Below, one piece after another: positions 53,757-62,903 of a DNA stretch of 64,000 nt; within the stretch, counting starts at the first letter, position 1, and each line of letters starts with the position of its first letter. The position numbers and the translations under genes were made by a program. The DNA is taken from assembly GCA_964467985.1 (NCBI GenBank), contig CAYXTP010000013.1:60143-124142 (forward strand). Direction: 5' to 3'. Below the pieces are notes generated by a model. That model was not told where the DNA came from. It did not search any database and was given only the letters and a program-made list of their open reading frames with translations. The DNA is from GCA-2720975 sp964467985. Lineage in GTDB: Bacteria > Planctomycetota > UBA1135 > GCA-002686595.

Positions 53757-55070
53757 CTAGACGCGGGCAGGACTGCAGTCCGCGATTCGCTCGAGGGCCT
53801 GGTCGATCTCGGCATCCGTCACGACGAGCGGCATGCGGAAACGGATGGCTCGTTCACCCGAGGCCAGCACCAGCAGCTTGCGTTCGTGCATCTGGGCGAT
53901 GCAGTCATCCCGCTGGGCCGCGCTCTCCAGGGTGAACGCCACCAAGGAACCCAATCCGCGCACGTTGCTGATGTGTCCCTGCTCGCGAGCGAGAGAGCGC
54001 AGGCCATCGATGAGTTGCTGACCCCGCTGGGTCACATTGTCGGCCAAGTTTTCCGCTTCGATGATCTCGATGAATTTCGTGGAACGGACCATGTCCACCA
54101 AATTGCCGCCCCAGGTTGAGTTGATGCGGGATGAGCGTACGAAGACGTTGTCCGCCACCTCATCCACGCGCGGGCCGGCGTAGATTCCACACACTTGGGA
54201 CTTCTTGCCAAAGGCCACAACGTCGGGTCGCACTCCGTGGTGCTGCCACAGCCAAGGCTTGCCCGAGCCGTAGAAACCCGTCTGGACCTCATCAAAAATC
54301 AGCAGGGCATCCTCGGCGTCGGCGTAGGTGCGCAGCTTCTGAAAGAATGCTGTGCGGAAGTGATTGTCGCCACCCTCGCCTTGCATGGGCTCGATCAGGA
54401 TGGCGGCTACGCGCTCCTTGTACTGAGCGAAGGCCGCTTCAATCTCGGTCCAGGTGCGCGCTTCAGAGGCCTCGATGTCGCCGCAGATTTCCCCGTCGAG
54501 ATCAAACTCGAGCGCGGGGTTGTGAACCCGCGGCCAATCGAACTTGGGGAACAGGGCGATCTTGTCAGGCACGGTGTTGGTGACGCTGAGCGTGTAGCCC
54601 GATCGGCCGTGGAAGGCCTGCTTGAAGTGCAGGATGACCAGAGCATTACCGTCGTCCACCTTGTCCACACCCACCTTCTGGGCCTTCCAGTCGAAGGCCA
54701 CCTTCATGGCGTTCTCGACGGCCAGGGAGCCGCCGGAAATCCAGAAGTGATGGTCGAAGCCCTCGGGCGTCACGTGGGTGGCGAAGGCCTGCACAAAGTC
54801 CGCCATGTGCGTGGTGTACAGATCGGAACTAGCGGGCTTGTTACGACCGGTGAGTTCGATGGCCGATCGGAACTCGGCATCCAAGCTGGCCGGGTGGTTG
54901 TAACCCACGGGCCAGCTCGCAAAGCAGGTGAAGAAGTCCAGGTACTCGTCTCCCGTAGCGGCGTCGTGCAGCCAGGAGCCGTGGGACTTCTCCAAATCCA
55001 TCACCATCGGCATGCCATCGGCAAGCTGATAGCGCTGGAGGGTGGCGTGTACGTTCTTGGCGTCGATCAT
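53757..55070 (-). CDS. lat: L-lysine 6-aminotransferase (lysine epsilon-aminotransferase)
   Basis: PLP enzyme that moves the epsilon-amino group of lysine to 2-oxoglutarate, giving 2-aminoadipate 6-semialdehyde (cyclising to piperideine-6-carboxylate). It has 437 residues, near the 449 of the mycobacterial enzyme. Diagnostic parts are YLDFFTCFASWPVGYNHP, NKPASSDLYTTHMADFVQAF, HFKQAFHGRSGYTLSVTNT and LLIFDEVQTGFYGSG. The PLP lysine is in VVAFGKKSQVCG. NSTWGGNLVDMVR and VRGLGSLVAFTL follow. Its start overlaps the stop of the degenerate dehydrogenase gene by 4 bases, so both are translated together. An antiquitin-type dehydrogenase at 38469-39977 could take the product to 2-aminoadipate. Confidence 0.9.
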   Translation of the reverse strand: MIDAKNVHATLQRYQLADGMPMVMDLEKSHGSWLHDAATGDEYLDFFTCFASWPVGYNHPASLDAEFRSAIELTGRNKPASSDLYTTHMADFVQAFATHVTPEGFDHHFWISGGSLAVENAMKVAFDWKAQKVGVDKVDDGNALVILHFKQAFHGRSGYTLSVTNTVPDKIALFPKFDWPRVHNPALEFDLDGEICGDIEASEARTWTEIEAAFAQYKERVAAILIEPMQGEGGDNHFRTAFFQKLRTYADAEDALLIFDEVQTGFYGSGKPWLWQHHGVRPDVVAFGKKSQVCGIYAGPRVDEVADNVFVRSSRINSTWGGNLVDMVRSTKFIEIIEAENLADNVTQRGQQLIDGLRSLAREQGHISNVRGLGSLVAFTLESAAQRDDCIAQMHERKLLVLASGERAIRFRMPLVVTDAEIDQALERIADCSPARV

Positions 55071-56305
55071 CCTGGGGGTGAGCTCAAGCCGGGGCTTGGG
55101 GTCGCTGTGGAGCTGGAGTCCTGTCGCTTCAGCAACAAAACGGGGGCCGGCTGGGTGTGCTCCAGGAGCCGCATTTCCCGCTCCACATTGGTAAAAACGA
55201 GCCTTGAGATTGTACCGCTCAGCGGGTCCCCGGAGAAGGCGGGCCGACGCTGTTCGTGGATCAGAGTGGCCCCGGTGTCGATGCCGTCGGCAAGGGTCTG
55301 TTCGAGATGGGTAGCGAGGGCCGCATCCACCCAAGTACAGGGGCGGTCCAACTCCGAGCCCTGACCCGCCGTGAGTTCCTCCAAGACTCGCAGAAGTTCT
55401 GAGGTGAACTCGGACAGAATCCGCGGAGCGACTTCGACAAGAGTGGGCATGCCCGGAAGTTGCCCCGAGAGGGATGGAATCCTGCCAAACAACTCGTGGG
55501 CAATCTGCCGCGCCGCCCGGCCGGGATCATCGTCCTCCCTGACGCTCACTGTCCGCGGGCTGAGTTGTCGTTGATTCCACACTGGCTCGCACGCCTCCAG
55601 CACTCCCTGTCCAAACTCGCGTCGAGCGACGCGCTCATCCAGGTCCCCAAGGACCCTGGGTCCACTGAGCACGAATCCGCCGACTCCGGGATCCCCGAGG
55701 GCAGCGCGCAAGACCGAATCCCCATCGTCGTGCAACAGGGCCCAGCAATCGGTGGGCACCTGCGCGTCCAGCAGGCCATCGCTGATGCGGGCCGCGAGAT
55801 GCGGGACCTTGCCGTCACTCAGCAGCAGCACCACGCGACCGGCCAACAACTCCGCGGCGACACACTCGAACAGGTCCCAGAGCATTTCTCCCCAGTGCAG
55901 GCGGATGAGGACGACGGTTCCCTGGGCGCTGGCCGGCGTGCCCACGAGGCGGCTGACAAGCCGACCGTTCTGCAGCGACTCCGACCACGACTTGCGCGCC
56001 ATCCATTCGGTCAGCTCAGCTGAGGTCAGATCCAGTCGGCCAGCCAGGCTGCCGTCGAGATCCGGATGGGATCTGAGGCCTTCCCGCATGCGCTCCAAGA
56101 ACCCCAAGCGAGTGCCCTCGTCCAACTCGGACCAAGGCTGAACTCCCCTCCGCAAACTGGCCAGGGCCTGACTCAGATCCGCGTGGTTCGAGCGCGGCCA
56201 GCTCGACAGGGCTGAGCCACTGGGAACGGTGAAGTGATGGCCCGACTCAGACGGCTGTTCCCGACCCCCGATCCTATTCAGGTGGGAGAGGGAGGAAACG
56301 GTCAT
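55067..56305 (-). CDS. Divergent aldehyde-dehydrogenase-like protein, probably non-catalytic
   Basis: The 412 residues resemble an aldehyde dehydrogenase: LIRLHWGEMLWDLFECVAAELLAGRVVLL (NAD-binding-domain helix and strand), DGDSVLRAALGDPGVGGFVLSGP (like the GSTxVG region) and ELFGRIPSLSGQLPGMPTLVEV, where an active enzyme would have the GQxC catalytic cysteine. No such Cys is present. The start at 56305 has a ribosome site nearby; an upstream GTG at 56326 is weaker. It is coupled by ATGA to the lysine 6-aminotransferase gene, suggesting a role with it, such as regulation, substrate channelling or a remnant. ALDH assignment is by pattern and is less certain than the active one. Confidence 0.6.
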   Translation of the reverse strand: MTVSSLSHLNRIGGREQPSESGHHFTVPSGSALSSWPRSNHADLSQALASLRRGVQPWSELDEGTRLGFLERMREGLRSHPDLDGSLAGRLDLTSAELTEWMARKSWSESLQNGRLVSRLVGTPASAQGTVVLIRLHWGEMLWDLFECVAAELLAGRVVLLLSDGKVPHLAARISDGLLDAQVPTDCWALLHDDGDSVLRAALGDPGVGGFVLSGPRVLGDLDERVARREFGQGVLEACEPVWNQRQLSPRTVSVREDDDPGRAARQIAHELFGRIPSLSGQLPGMPTLVEVAPRILSEFTSELLRVLEELTAGQGSELDRPCTWVDAALATHLEQTLADGIDTGATLIHEQRRPAFSGDPLSGTISRLVFTNVEREMRLLEHTQPAPVLLLKRQDSSSTATPSPGLSSPPG

Positions 56306-56396
56306 GAAAGGGAGTTCCTGAGCCACGTGAGGGGGGTCGAAGCGCGGGTCACTGACGCTATCCTAGGGGCCTGCCCGCCCAGGCGACACACCCACC

Positions 56397-56786
56397 ATGC
56401 CCAGCCCCCTCCGCTTTCTGCCCTGCATGCACGTGCGCAGTGGCAAGCACTTCGAGCGCGCCTACCGCCGCGGCAGCCGCGCGCGGGCGGGACAGTTGCT
56501 CGTCATCGCCGTAGACAACGGGCTGGACACGACGCGCCTGGGCCTTTCAGTAGGCAAACGCATCTGGAAGCACGCCCACCGGCGCAACCGCGTTCGGCGG
56601 GTCTTTCGCGAGGCCTTTCGGCTGGCGCACCCCCAACTGCCCGTGGGCGTTGACCTGATCCTGATCCCCGCGGCTCCGCAGCTCGAACCCGACCTGGAGC
56701 AGGTCAAGTCAGAGCTGATCAAGTTGGCCCATAAGGCTCACCAGCGGCTGTTGCAGAAGCAGGCTGCGGAAGAGGCCTGCGCGTGA
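56397..56786 (+). CDS. rnpA: Ribonuclease P protein component
   Basis: Protein subunit that helps the RNase P RNA mature tRNA 5' ends. The 129 residues contain LGLSVGKRIWKHAHRRNRVRRVFREAF (about 50-76), whose RNRVRR is the signature, and DLILIPAAP. It normally sits beside rpmH; no rpmH is visible upstream, only a 91-base gap to the divergent gene. The stop overlaps yidD's start. Confidence 0.94.
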   Translation: MPSPLRFLPCMHVRSGKHFERAYRRGSRARAGQLLVIAVDNGLDTTRLGLSVGKRIWKHAHRRNRVRRVFREAFRLAHPQLPVGVDLILIPAAPQLEPDLEQVKSELIKLAHKAHQRLLQKQAAEEACA

Positions 56787-57055
56787 TGACTTGCATGCGC
56801 AGCCTGGTGGTCCTGCCCATTCGTTTCTACCGCCGCTTCCTCTCGCCCCTGAAACCGCGCACCTGTCGCTTCCAGCCCACCTGCAGTGCTTATGCACAAG
56901 AGGCCATCGCAGTACACGGCGTCATGCGCGGTTGCGGCCTCGCCATTTGGCGCATCCTGCGCTGCAATCCCTTCGGGGGAAGCGGGTATGATCCCATCCC
57001 CCGACCCAAGGGGGGCGACCCGAACTCGCCCTCCGAGGACCCCCCTACCCCCTGA
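56786..57055 (+). CDS. yidD: Membrane protein insertion efficiency factor YidD
   Basis: Small membrane-associated protein of 89 residues, helper of YidC insertion. FYRRFLSPLKPRTCRFQPTC and SAYAQEAIAVHGVMRG, with LRCNPFGGSGYDPIP, are the complete family signature, including the three conserved Cys. The ATG at 56786 overlaps the rnpA stop (TGATG); a GTG one codon earlier at 56783 is also possible. The C-terminal tail is proline-rich. Confidence 0.95.
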   Translation: MTCMRSLVVLPIRFYRRFLSPLKPRTCRFQPTCSAYAQEAIAVHGVMRGCGLAIWRILRCNPFGGSGYDPIPRPKGGDPNSPSEDPPTP

Positions 57056-57076
57056 GACCTGCCTTCCCGCACACCG

Positions 57077-58168
57077 ATGATCCGCTTCACGATCCTGGCC
57101 TGCGCGCTCCTTGGAGCCTGTGCCACGGCCCCCACCTGCCCCATTTCCGGTGGCCGACTCGCCGATGATCTCATCCAGCCGGGTGAGGTGCACTTCAAGC
57201 ATTTGTGGCAACTGACCGACGGCGGAGAGAATGCCGAGGCCTACTGGAGTTTCGGCGGCGACCGCTTGGTGCTGCAGTCCAGGCGACCCAAGGAAGGAGT
57301 GCAATGCGATCGTATCTACGTGACCGAAGACGACGCCACGACGCGTCAGGTCTCAAACGGCCGCGGAGTCACGACCTGTTCGTACTTCCTACCCGGCGAT
57401 GAGAGTGTTCTGTTCGCGTCGACACACAGCGGCCATGAAACATGTCCCGAGCCCCCCGACCGCAGCCAAGGGTATGTCTGGCAGATCCACTCCGAGTACG
57501 AGATCTACACCCGCGATCTCGCCTCGGGCGAAGTGCGCACGCTGATCAGTGGATTGGGCTACGACGCCGAAGCCACGATCTCCCCCACTGGCGACCGCAT
57601 GGTGTTCACCTCCACCCGCTCGGGCGACATCGAACTGTGGACCTGCAACGTGGATGGCAGCGATATGCGCCAGGTTACCGATGAGCCTGGCTACGACGGT
57701 GGAGCATTCTTCAGCCACGATGGCAAACAACTCGTCTGGCGTTCCACACGTTTCAGCGACGACAACCGCGCCGAAGAGATCGCCGAGTACCGCGCATTGC
57801 TGGAACGAGACCTGGTGCGACCCAGCCGCATGGAAATCGTCGTGGGCAAGGCTGACGGCAGCGAGCGGCGGCAGGTGACGGACCTGGGCAATGCCAACTT
57901 CGCCCCGTTCTTCTTCCCCGACGACCAGCGCATCATCTTCTCATCGAACCACCACGACACCCATCGGCCGGCGATGAACTTCGACCTGTTCTCGATTCGC
58001 CCGGATGGAACGGACCTGCAGCAGGTGACCTTTTTTGACGGGGAGCGCGGCAAGCAGTTCGACTCCTTCCCCATGTTCAGCCCCGACGGGCGCTTCCTGG
58101 CTTTTTCCAGCAATCGCGGGACGGGAGAGGCCGGGGAAACCAACGTGTTCATTGCCGAGTGGCAGTAA
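57077..58168 (+). CDS. TolB-like PD40 beta-propeller lipoprotein
   Basis: The 363 residues begin with a lipobox (LACALLGACATAP). At least four PD40/WD40-like propeller motifs follow, such as ATISPTGDRMVFTSTRSGDIELW, AFFSHDGKQLVWRSTR, FFFPDDQRIIFSSNHH and PMFSPDGRFLAFSSNRG. This is the TolB-type propeller. The usual TolB N-terminal domain is missing, so it is not TolB itself. Role unknown; surface or periplasmic binding is likely. It is 22 bases from the yidD stop and may be in that operon. Confidence 0.82.
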   Translation: MIRFTILACALLGACATAPTCPISGGRLADDLIQPGEVHFKHLWQLTDGGENAEAYWSFGGDRLVLQSRRPKEGVQCDRIYVTEDDATTRQVSNGRGVTTCSYFLPGDESVLFASTHSGHETCPEPPDRSQGYVWQIHSEYEIYTRDLASGEVRTLISGLGYDAEATISPTGDRMVFTSTRSGDIELWTCNVDGSDMRQVTDEPGYDGGAFFSHDGKQLVWRSTRFSDDNRAEEIAEYRALLERDLVRPSRMEIVVGKADGSERRQVTDLGNANFAPFFFPDDQRIIFSSNHHDTHRPAMNFDLFSIRPDGTDLQQVTFFDGERGKQFDSFPMFSPDGRFLAFSSNRGTGEAGETNVFIAEWQ

Positions 58169-58190
58169 CGCCGACTAGGTAAGCAGCGCC

Positions 58191-60626
58191 GTGAACGAGG
58201 CCCAACGACCCGCCCCCCAGGGTTCGGGGATGGGTCGCTGCTGGGGCCTGCTGTGGGTCCTGCCGCTGATCTTCATCGGGCCAGCGCTCCTGCCGGGCAA
58301 GGCCTTCCTGCCCCAGCACCCCGCAAGCCTCGCGCCGCTGGCGCTTGAACATCCCGCCGCGGCCGCTGGGGCCCAGGGATCGATCAACTATTGGACCGTC
58401 GACGGCCTGTTCCCGTTTCTGACCGACGCCCAACACCTGCGGCGGGCCTTCGAACTCGACTGCTTGCCCACCTGGAACCCGGACCTGGGGCTGGGTTATG
58501 GAGTTGCGGGCGGGAGCCTGGTCACGCCCTGGTACCCGCCAAACCTGCTGCACTTGTGTGAGACTCCCGAGCGCGCCTTTGGCTGGCTCGCGCTCTTACA
58601 CCTGGTCTTGTTGGGAACGGGCACGGTGCTGTTCGTGCGACGACGAGGACTCGGCCTCGGACCTGCAGTGCTGGCGGGTTGGGCCATCCAAGCCGCAGGC
58701 GTAAATTTGTTCGGTGCGCACTACGGCATGAAGTTGGCCGCGGTCGCGTGGCTTCCTTGGTGCCTGCTGGCCTTGCAAGGTGTCCTAGCCAAACGCCATG
58801 GTGCGGGCCTGCGTCTGTGTGTTTTTACCGCCCTCTCTTTCCTCGCGGGCTTTCCGCCCTTGGCCGTTTTTGTGCTGGGCACGGTCGTCCTGGTGTCCGT
58901 CTTTTGGGCCGCGGGCCAGGCCAAACGCCTGGGACCCGTATTGGGCTTCCTCTTCTTGGGAGTCTGCGCCGCAGGTATTGGGTTGCTGCCCATGGTCGAA
59001 TCCATGGACGAGGCCCTGCGAGGCACGCAAGCAAGTGATCTGGCCGCCGGTGCCGCCCCCACCGCAGCCCTCGGCACGCTCTTCGCCCCCGGCTTGTTCG
59101 GACTGCCCACCGATCCGTTCTTTGCACCTTCCCATCCGCTAGCCCTGTGGCTCTGTTCTCCCGGCGACCTGAGCCAGACCCTGCAAGCCAATGGACTCGA
59201 ATGGAATCTGCACGTGGGCCTGGCTGTCGTGCTGCTGGCGTTGGCCGGAGCGTGCGCGCGACCCAGACGCTCCCTCTTGCCAGGAGCCCTGCTGCTCCTG
59301 GGCATTGGCTTCGGATTGGGCTGGGCTCCGATGCGTTGGCTGTCCGCACTACCCGGAGTGGGTGCGGGTGCCCCCACGCGAGCCTTCCTGCTCACGCCTC
59401 TGCCGTGGGTCTGGCTGGCGGGCCTCGGGTTGGAGGCGTTGCTCGCACACTGCAAGCGCGCCGCATGGGGATTGGGAATCGGTTGTGCGCTGGCAATCGG
59501 ACTGGCCTTGTTGCTGGGCCGCGAGGGCCAGGCACTGGGCTCGGAGTCGGCGACCGCGCAACTGGCACAACGCTACGCAGTAGGAGTCGAAGAGGCCCAA
59601 GCACACCTGGTCGGCGCGGACCTTGGCCTCGCGGCCACGCGCCTCGAGAGTGAAGGCCACTGGCTGCTGGGCTGGACCCTGGCCATCGCCCTGGCGGGCA
59701 TCGCGACCTGGCGTCTTGGACGGAGGCAAACGCCCGCAGCATCCGGTCTGGCATGGGTTCTCGTGCCGTGGTTTGTTCTGGTTGGCGCCGAAGGGGTGAG
59801 ACTCAGCCGGGCCAGCCTTGCTCCGGTGGATGTGGGTCCAGGGCTGTTCCCCGCCTCGCCCGCCATGGAAGCCGTGCGATCCGCAGCCGGCTCGGGCCGC
59901 GTCTTGCGCTTGGACTACAGCGCATCGGGAGTCTCCGAGGTCGAGCGGCTAGCGCGACCGAACATGCTGCAGGCCTACGGCATCCGCGACCTCACTCCCT
60001 ATGTGGTCTTCACCCCGGCGAGCTGGGTGCAAGCGTTGGGCCAGGTGGACCCCCTTTCTCGTTACCGCAGCGGAGCCAGCCGCATCTCCCACGAGCGCTA
60101 CCTCGATCATCCTCTGCTCGACGTCCTGAACGTGACCTGCGTCCTCGCCACCCACCCTGTGGAGCACCCCCAACTCGAACACACCTTCGGCTTGGATGGT
60201 TTCCACGTCTACCGACGGAAGCTCGGCACCAAGGACCCGACGGGCGTATTCCCCCAACCGCAATCCAATCAACCCGAGTTGTTCTTCCCCCCCCTAGCGG
60301 ACATCACGGCTACGGCCAACGACTGGGCACCGGGGGAGTGGCAGTCCCAGCAGCCGACCCCCAACCGGCTCGACGGATTCGTCACCGGATCCAGCGGCGG
60401 CTGGTTGGTGATGGACGGCGGATTTCAACCGGGTTGGAAAGCCACGGTCAACGGCGAGGACGCGGAGATCGTGCGCGCCCAAGGCCTGCTGCGCGCCGTG
60501 CACGTCCCCCCCGGCGATTCAGTCGTGCGCACCAAGTACGAGCCTTGGTCCCTGCGCTTGGGCGCCCTGCTCAGCGTGTTGTCCCTGGCGGGTGCCTGGC
60601 GCCTGTCCACCAAGCGGAGTACCTGA
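58191..60626 (+). CDS. YfhO-like multi-pass membrane protein
   Basis: The 811 residues start with a GTG at 58191 and carry about 12 membrane helices (for example GLLWVLPLIFIGPALLPG, LALLHLVLLGTGTVLFV and LRLCVFTALSFLAGFPPLAVFVLGTVV). The C-terminal 250 residues are mostly soluble (GSGRVLRLDYSASGVSEVERL, LEHTFGLDGFHVYRRKLG and FQPGWKATVNGEDAEIVRA). This layout matches YfhO, a family tied to glycosylation of cell-surface polymers. Substrate unknown. It is followed closely by the MBL hydrolase gene (2 bases). Confidence 0.83.
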   Translation: MNEAQRPAPQGSGMGRCWGLLWVLPLIFIGPALLPGKAFLPQHPASLAPLALEHPAAAAGAQGSINYWTVDGLFPFLTDAQHLRRAFELDCLPTWNPDLGLGYGVAGGSLVTPWYPPNLLHLCETPERAFGWLALLHLVLLGTGTVLFVRRRGLGLGPAVLAGWAIQAAGVNLFGAHYGMKLAAVAWLPWCLLALQGVLAKRHGAGLRLCVFTALSFLAGFPPLAVFVLGTVVLVSVFWAAGQAKRLGPVLGFLFLGVCAAGIGLLPMVESMDEALRGTQASDLAAGAAPTAALGTLFAPGLFGLPTDPFFAPSHPLALWLCSPGDLSQTLQANGLEWNLHVGLAVVLLALAGACARPRRSLLPGALLLLGIGFGLGWAPMRWLSALPGVGAGAPTRAFLLTPLPWVWLAGLGLEALLAHCKRAAWGLGIGCALAIGLALLLGREGQALGSESATAQLAQRYAVGVEEAQAHLVGADLGLAATRLESEGHWLLGWTLAIALAGIATWRLGRRQTPAASGLAWVLVPWFVLVGAEGVRLSRASLAPVDVGPGLFPASPAMEAVRSAAGSGRVLRLDYSASGVSEVERLARPNMLQAYGIRDLTPYVVFTPASWVQALGQVDPLSRYRSGASRISHERYLDHPLLDVLNVTCVLATHPVEHPQLEHTFGLDGFHVYRRKLGTKDPTGVFPQPQSNQPELFFPPLADITATANDWAPGEWQSQQPTPNRLDGFVTGSSGGWLVMDGGFQPGWKATVNGEDAEIVRAQGLLRAVHVPPGDSVVRTKYEPWSLRLGALLSVLSLAGAWRLSTKRST

Positions 60627-60628
60627 CC

Positions 60629-61423
60629 GTGCACGTACAGATCCTCTCGAGCGGCAGCAAGGGCAACGCCGCGTTGGTACGCGCGGGCGAGATCTCCCTG
60701 CTCGTGGACTCCGGCCTCTCAGGCCGTGAGATGCGCGCTCGCCTCGAAGCAGCCGGCATGGGCCCCCGCGGCCTCGACCACATCCTCATCACCCACGCCC
60801 ATCTGGACCACGCCCGCAGTGCCGGCTCCATCGCCCGCAGCCACAAGGCCACCGTGCACTGCGCCGTGGCCAACATGCAACACCGCGCCCTGGCCCGAGC
60901 CGAGAGCTACCAAGCACTGAGCGTGGGCAACTCACACGGCTTCCCACCCGATCCCGGTGCGACCGCCAGCCAGGCTCTGACCTACACCAGCGTCCCCCTG
61001 CCCCACGACTGCGACCCCACCGTTGCCTTCAGGCTCGAACACGACGGCCGCGTGCTGTGCATCGTCACCGACCTGGGCTACGTGCGCGAGGACGTCGTGC
61101 GTGCGCTACAAGGCGCGCACTTGCTTGTGCTCGAGTTCAATTACGACGCCGACATGCTGGAGACCGGCCCCTACCCGCCCTCCCTTCGCCGCCGTGTCGG
61201 CGGCAACACGGGACACCTGTCCAACGAGCAAGCGGCAGCCATGCTCAAGCAACTTGCTGGCCCCCAGCTGCACACCTTGGTCCTGGCGCACCTGTCTGCA
61301 AAAAACAACACGCCCGACCTGGCCCTCAATGCAGCGCGTGCTGCGCTGCAGGAGCTCGGGAGGGAGGACGTCGAAGTCCTTGTCGCCAGCCAAGATGCAA
61401 TTGGGGAGAATCTGCGGGTTTGA
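60629..61423 (+). CDS. MBL-fold metallo-hydrolase (YycJ/WalJ-like)
   Basis: Metallo-beta-lactamase-fold enzyme of 264 residues from the GTG at 60629. SSGSKGNAALVRAG at the start and ILITHAHLDHARS (the H-x-H-x-D-H metal site, about 53-65) are typical; the family usually has THEHSDH. LCIVTDLGYVREDVV supplies the distal Asp, and GNTGHLSNEQAAAML and LVLAHLSAKNNTPDLA complete the YycJ-like pattern. YycJ/WalJ proteins are linked to DNA processing or cell-wall regulation in Firmicutes; the role here is unknown. The start is unusually close to the YfhO stop, so they may be one operon. Confidence 0.85.
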   Translation: MHVQILSSGSKGNAALVRAGEISLLVDSGLSGREMRARLEAAGMGPRGLDHILITHAHLDHARSAGSIARSHKATVHCAVANMQHRALARAESYQALSVGNSHGFPPDPGATASQALTYTSVPLPHDCDPTVAFRLEHDGRVLCIVTDLGYVREDVVRALQGAHLLVLEFNYDADMLETGPYPPSLRRRVGGNTGHLSNEQAAAMLKQLAGPQLHTLVLAHLSAKNNTPDLALNAARAALQELGREDVEVLVASQDAIGENLRV

Positions 61424-61464
61424 CTGGGCTCCCCCACCGATATTCGAACCTGTAGGGTCTGCCC

Positions 61465-62199
61465 ATGACCAATCAGATCCAAGAGTGCATGGCCGCCCAC
61501 TGCTCGGTGCGCAAGTTTCAATCGACTCCGGTCCCCGACGAGGTAATCGAACGCTGTGTGGCGGCTGCGCAGATGGCTTCGACTTCGAGCTGGATCCAGG
61601 CCTACAGCTTGCTTCAAGTTCACGAGGCCGCCGAACGCCGGTCCTTGGCTGAGCTATCGGGCGGCCAAGCCCAGGTGCATGAGACGGGCGCGTTCTTTGT
61701 CGTGTTGGCTGACACGCGGCGACACCTCTTGGCAGCTGGGAAGCAGGAGCGTGAACATGTCCAGAATCTGGAGTCGTTTCTGCTGGCAGTAGTGGACGCG
61801 AGTCTGTTTGCGCAGAACCTGGCCCTAGCCTTCGAGTCCGAGGGGCTTGGTATCTGCTACATCGGGGGGTTGCGCAACCAGCTGGACGAGGTCGATCGGG
61901 TACTGCACCTGCCTCCGGGAGCCTGGCCCCTGTTTGGCATGTGCGTGGGCACGCCCGCCGAGGAACGCACGGCCCGACCCCGATTGCCCGTAGACGGGGT
62001 CTTGTTTCACGACCGCTACCCGACTGACGAACAGGTGCTGGCCACTGCGGACGAGTTCGACGCGGTCGCGGCCGAACACTACGCATCCCGTGGGCTCCCC
62101 GGCCGCAACTGGAGCGGCGGAGTGACACGCCGGTTTGAGAAGCCCAATCGCGAAAGCTTGGCCGGCTACTACACGTCCAAGGGGGCGCGGCTTGACTAA
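61465..62199 (+). CDS. NfsA-like FMN nitroreductase
   Basis: Oxygen-insensitive NAD(P)H nitroreductase of 244 residues. HCSVRKFQSTPVPDEVIERCVAAA (about 12-35) is the FMN-binding N-terminus. ASTSSWIQAYSLLQV, the AAQNLALAFESEGLGICYIGGLRN segment and GMCVGTPAE are typical of the NfsA/FRP branch. The C-terminal part has the NfsA-like extension (ASRGLPGRNWSGGVTRR). Physiological substrate unknown; quinone or nitro compounds are likely. It ends 4 bases before the convergent glycosyltransferase stop, with a small overlap. Confidence 0.88.
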   Translation: MTNQIQECMAAHCSVRKFQSTPVPDEVIERCVAAAQMASTSSWIQAYSLLQVHEAAERRSLAELSGGQAQVHETGAFFVVLADTRRHLLAAGKQEREHVQNLESFLLAVVDASLFAQNLALAFESEGLGICYIGGLRNQLDEVDRVLHLPPGAWPLFGMCVGTPAEERTARPRLPVDGVLFHDRYPTDEQVLATADEFDAVAAEHYASRGLPGRNWSGGVTRRFEKPNRESLAGYYTSKGARLD

Positions 62200-62879
62200 A
62201 ACCGCCAGCGGATAATCGCCAGCACCGCCAGGATCGCGTCCTTGAAACCGATCTTCTTGCCCTCGGCGTAGTCGCGGCCGGCGTAGCGGATCGGGACCTC
62301 GTAGACGCGCACGCCCATGCGGGCGACCTTGGCGGTCATCTCGGGTTCGACGGCGAAGCTGCGGGATTGGATGTCCAGCTTGCGGGCCACATCGATGCGG
62401 AAGGCTTTGTAGCAGGTCTCCATGTCGGAGAGGTTGAGGTTGGTGAGCATGTTGCTGAACAGGGTCAGGAAGCGGTTGCCCACGTAGTGCCAGAACAAGT
62501 GCACGCGCACGTAGCGGCCGCCTAGGAAACGGCTACCGTAGACGACGTCGGCGTGGCCTTCTTCGATGGGGTGCAGCAGGGTGGCGTAGTCCTGGGGGTC
62601 GTATTCGAGGTCGGCGTCTTGGATGACGACCACGTCGCCGCTGACTTCTTTGAAGCCGGTGCTGAGGGCGGCGCCCTTGCCCTGGTTGCTCTCGTGGTAG
62701 AAGCAGCGGATGCCGTCGTGCTTGGAGGCCAGGCGCTGCATGATCTCGCGGCTGGAGTCGGAGGAGCCGTCGTCGATGAGCAACAGGTCGATGTCGTAGT
62801 CGGTGGCGAGCACGCGGCGCACGATCTCCTCGAGGGTGCGCTCCTCGTTGTAGATGGGCATGACCACGGAGAGTTTCAT
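62196..62879 (-). CDS. Family 2 glycosyltransferase (dolichol/undecaprenyl-phosphate type)
   Basis: Adds a sugar to a polyprenyl phosphate or similar acceptor. The 227 residues have SVVMPIYNEERTLEEIVRRV, LLIDDGSSDSS and VVIQDADLEYDPQDYATLL (the D-x-D region), then YGSRFLGGRYVRVHLFWHYVGNRFLTLF and PIRYAGRDYAEGKKIGFKD. This is the DPM1-like family. Its stop overlaps the nitroreductase stop by 4 bases in convergent orientation. It is 24 bases from the next upstream glycosyltransferase, so the two are probably co-transcribed. Confidence 0.92.
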   Translation of the reverse strand: MKLSVVMPIYNEERTLEEIVRRVLATDYDIDLLLIDDGSSDSSREIMQRLASKHDGIRCFYHESNQGKGAALSTGFKEVSGDVVVIQDADLEYDPQDYATLLHPIEEGHADVVYGSRFLGGRYVRVHLFWHYVGNRFLTLFSNMLTNLNLSDMETCYKAFRIDVARKLDIQSRSFAVEPEMTAKVARMGVRVYEVPIRYAGRDYAEGKKIGFKDAILAVLAIIRWRF

Positions 62880-62903
62880 GCGGTCACCTCGCGCGGGTTT
62901 CGT

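Noticed and set aside
54195..55364. 389-codon open frame on the plus strand
   Set aside because: Antisense shadow of the lysine 6-aminotransferase gene.
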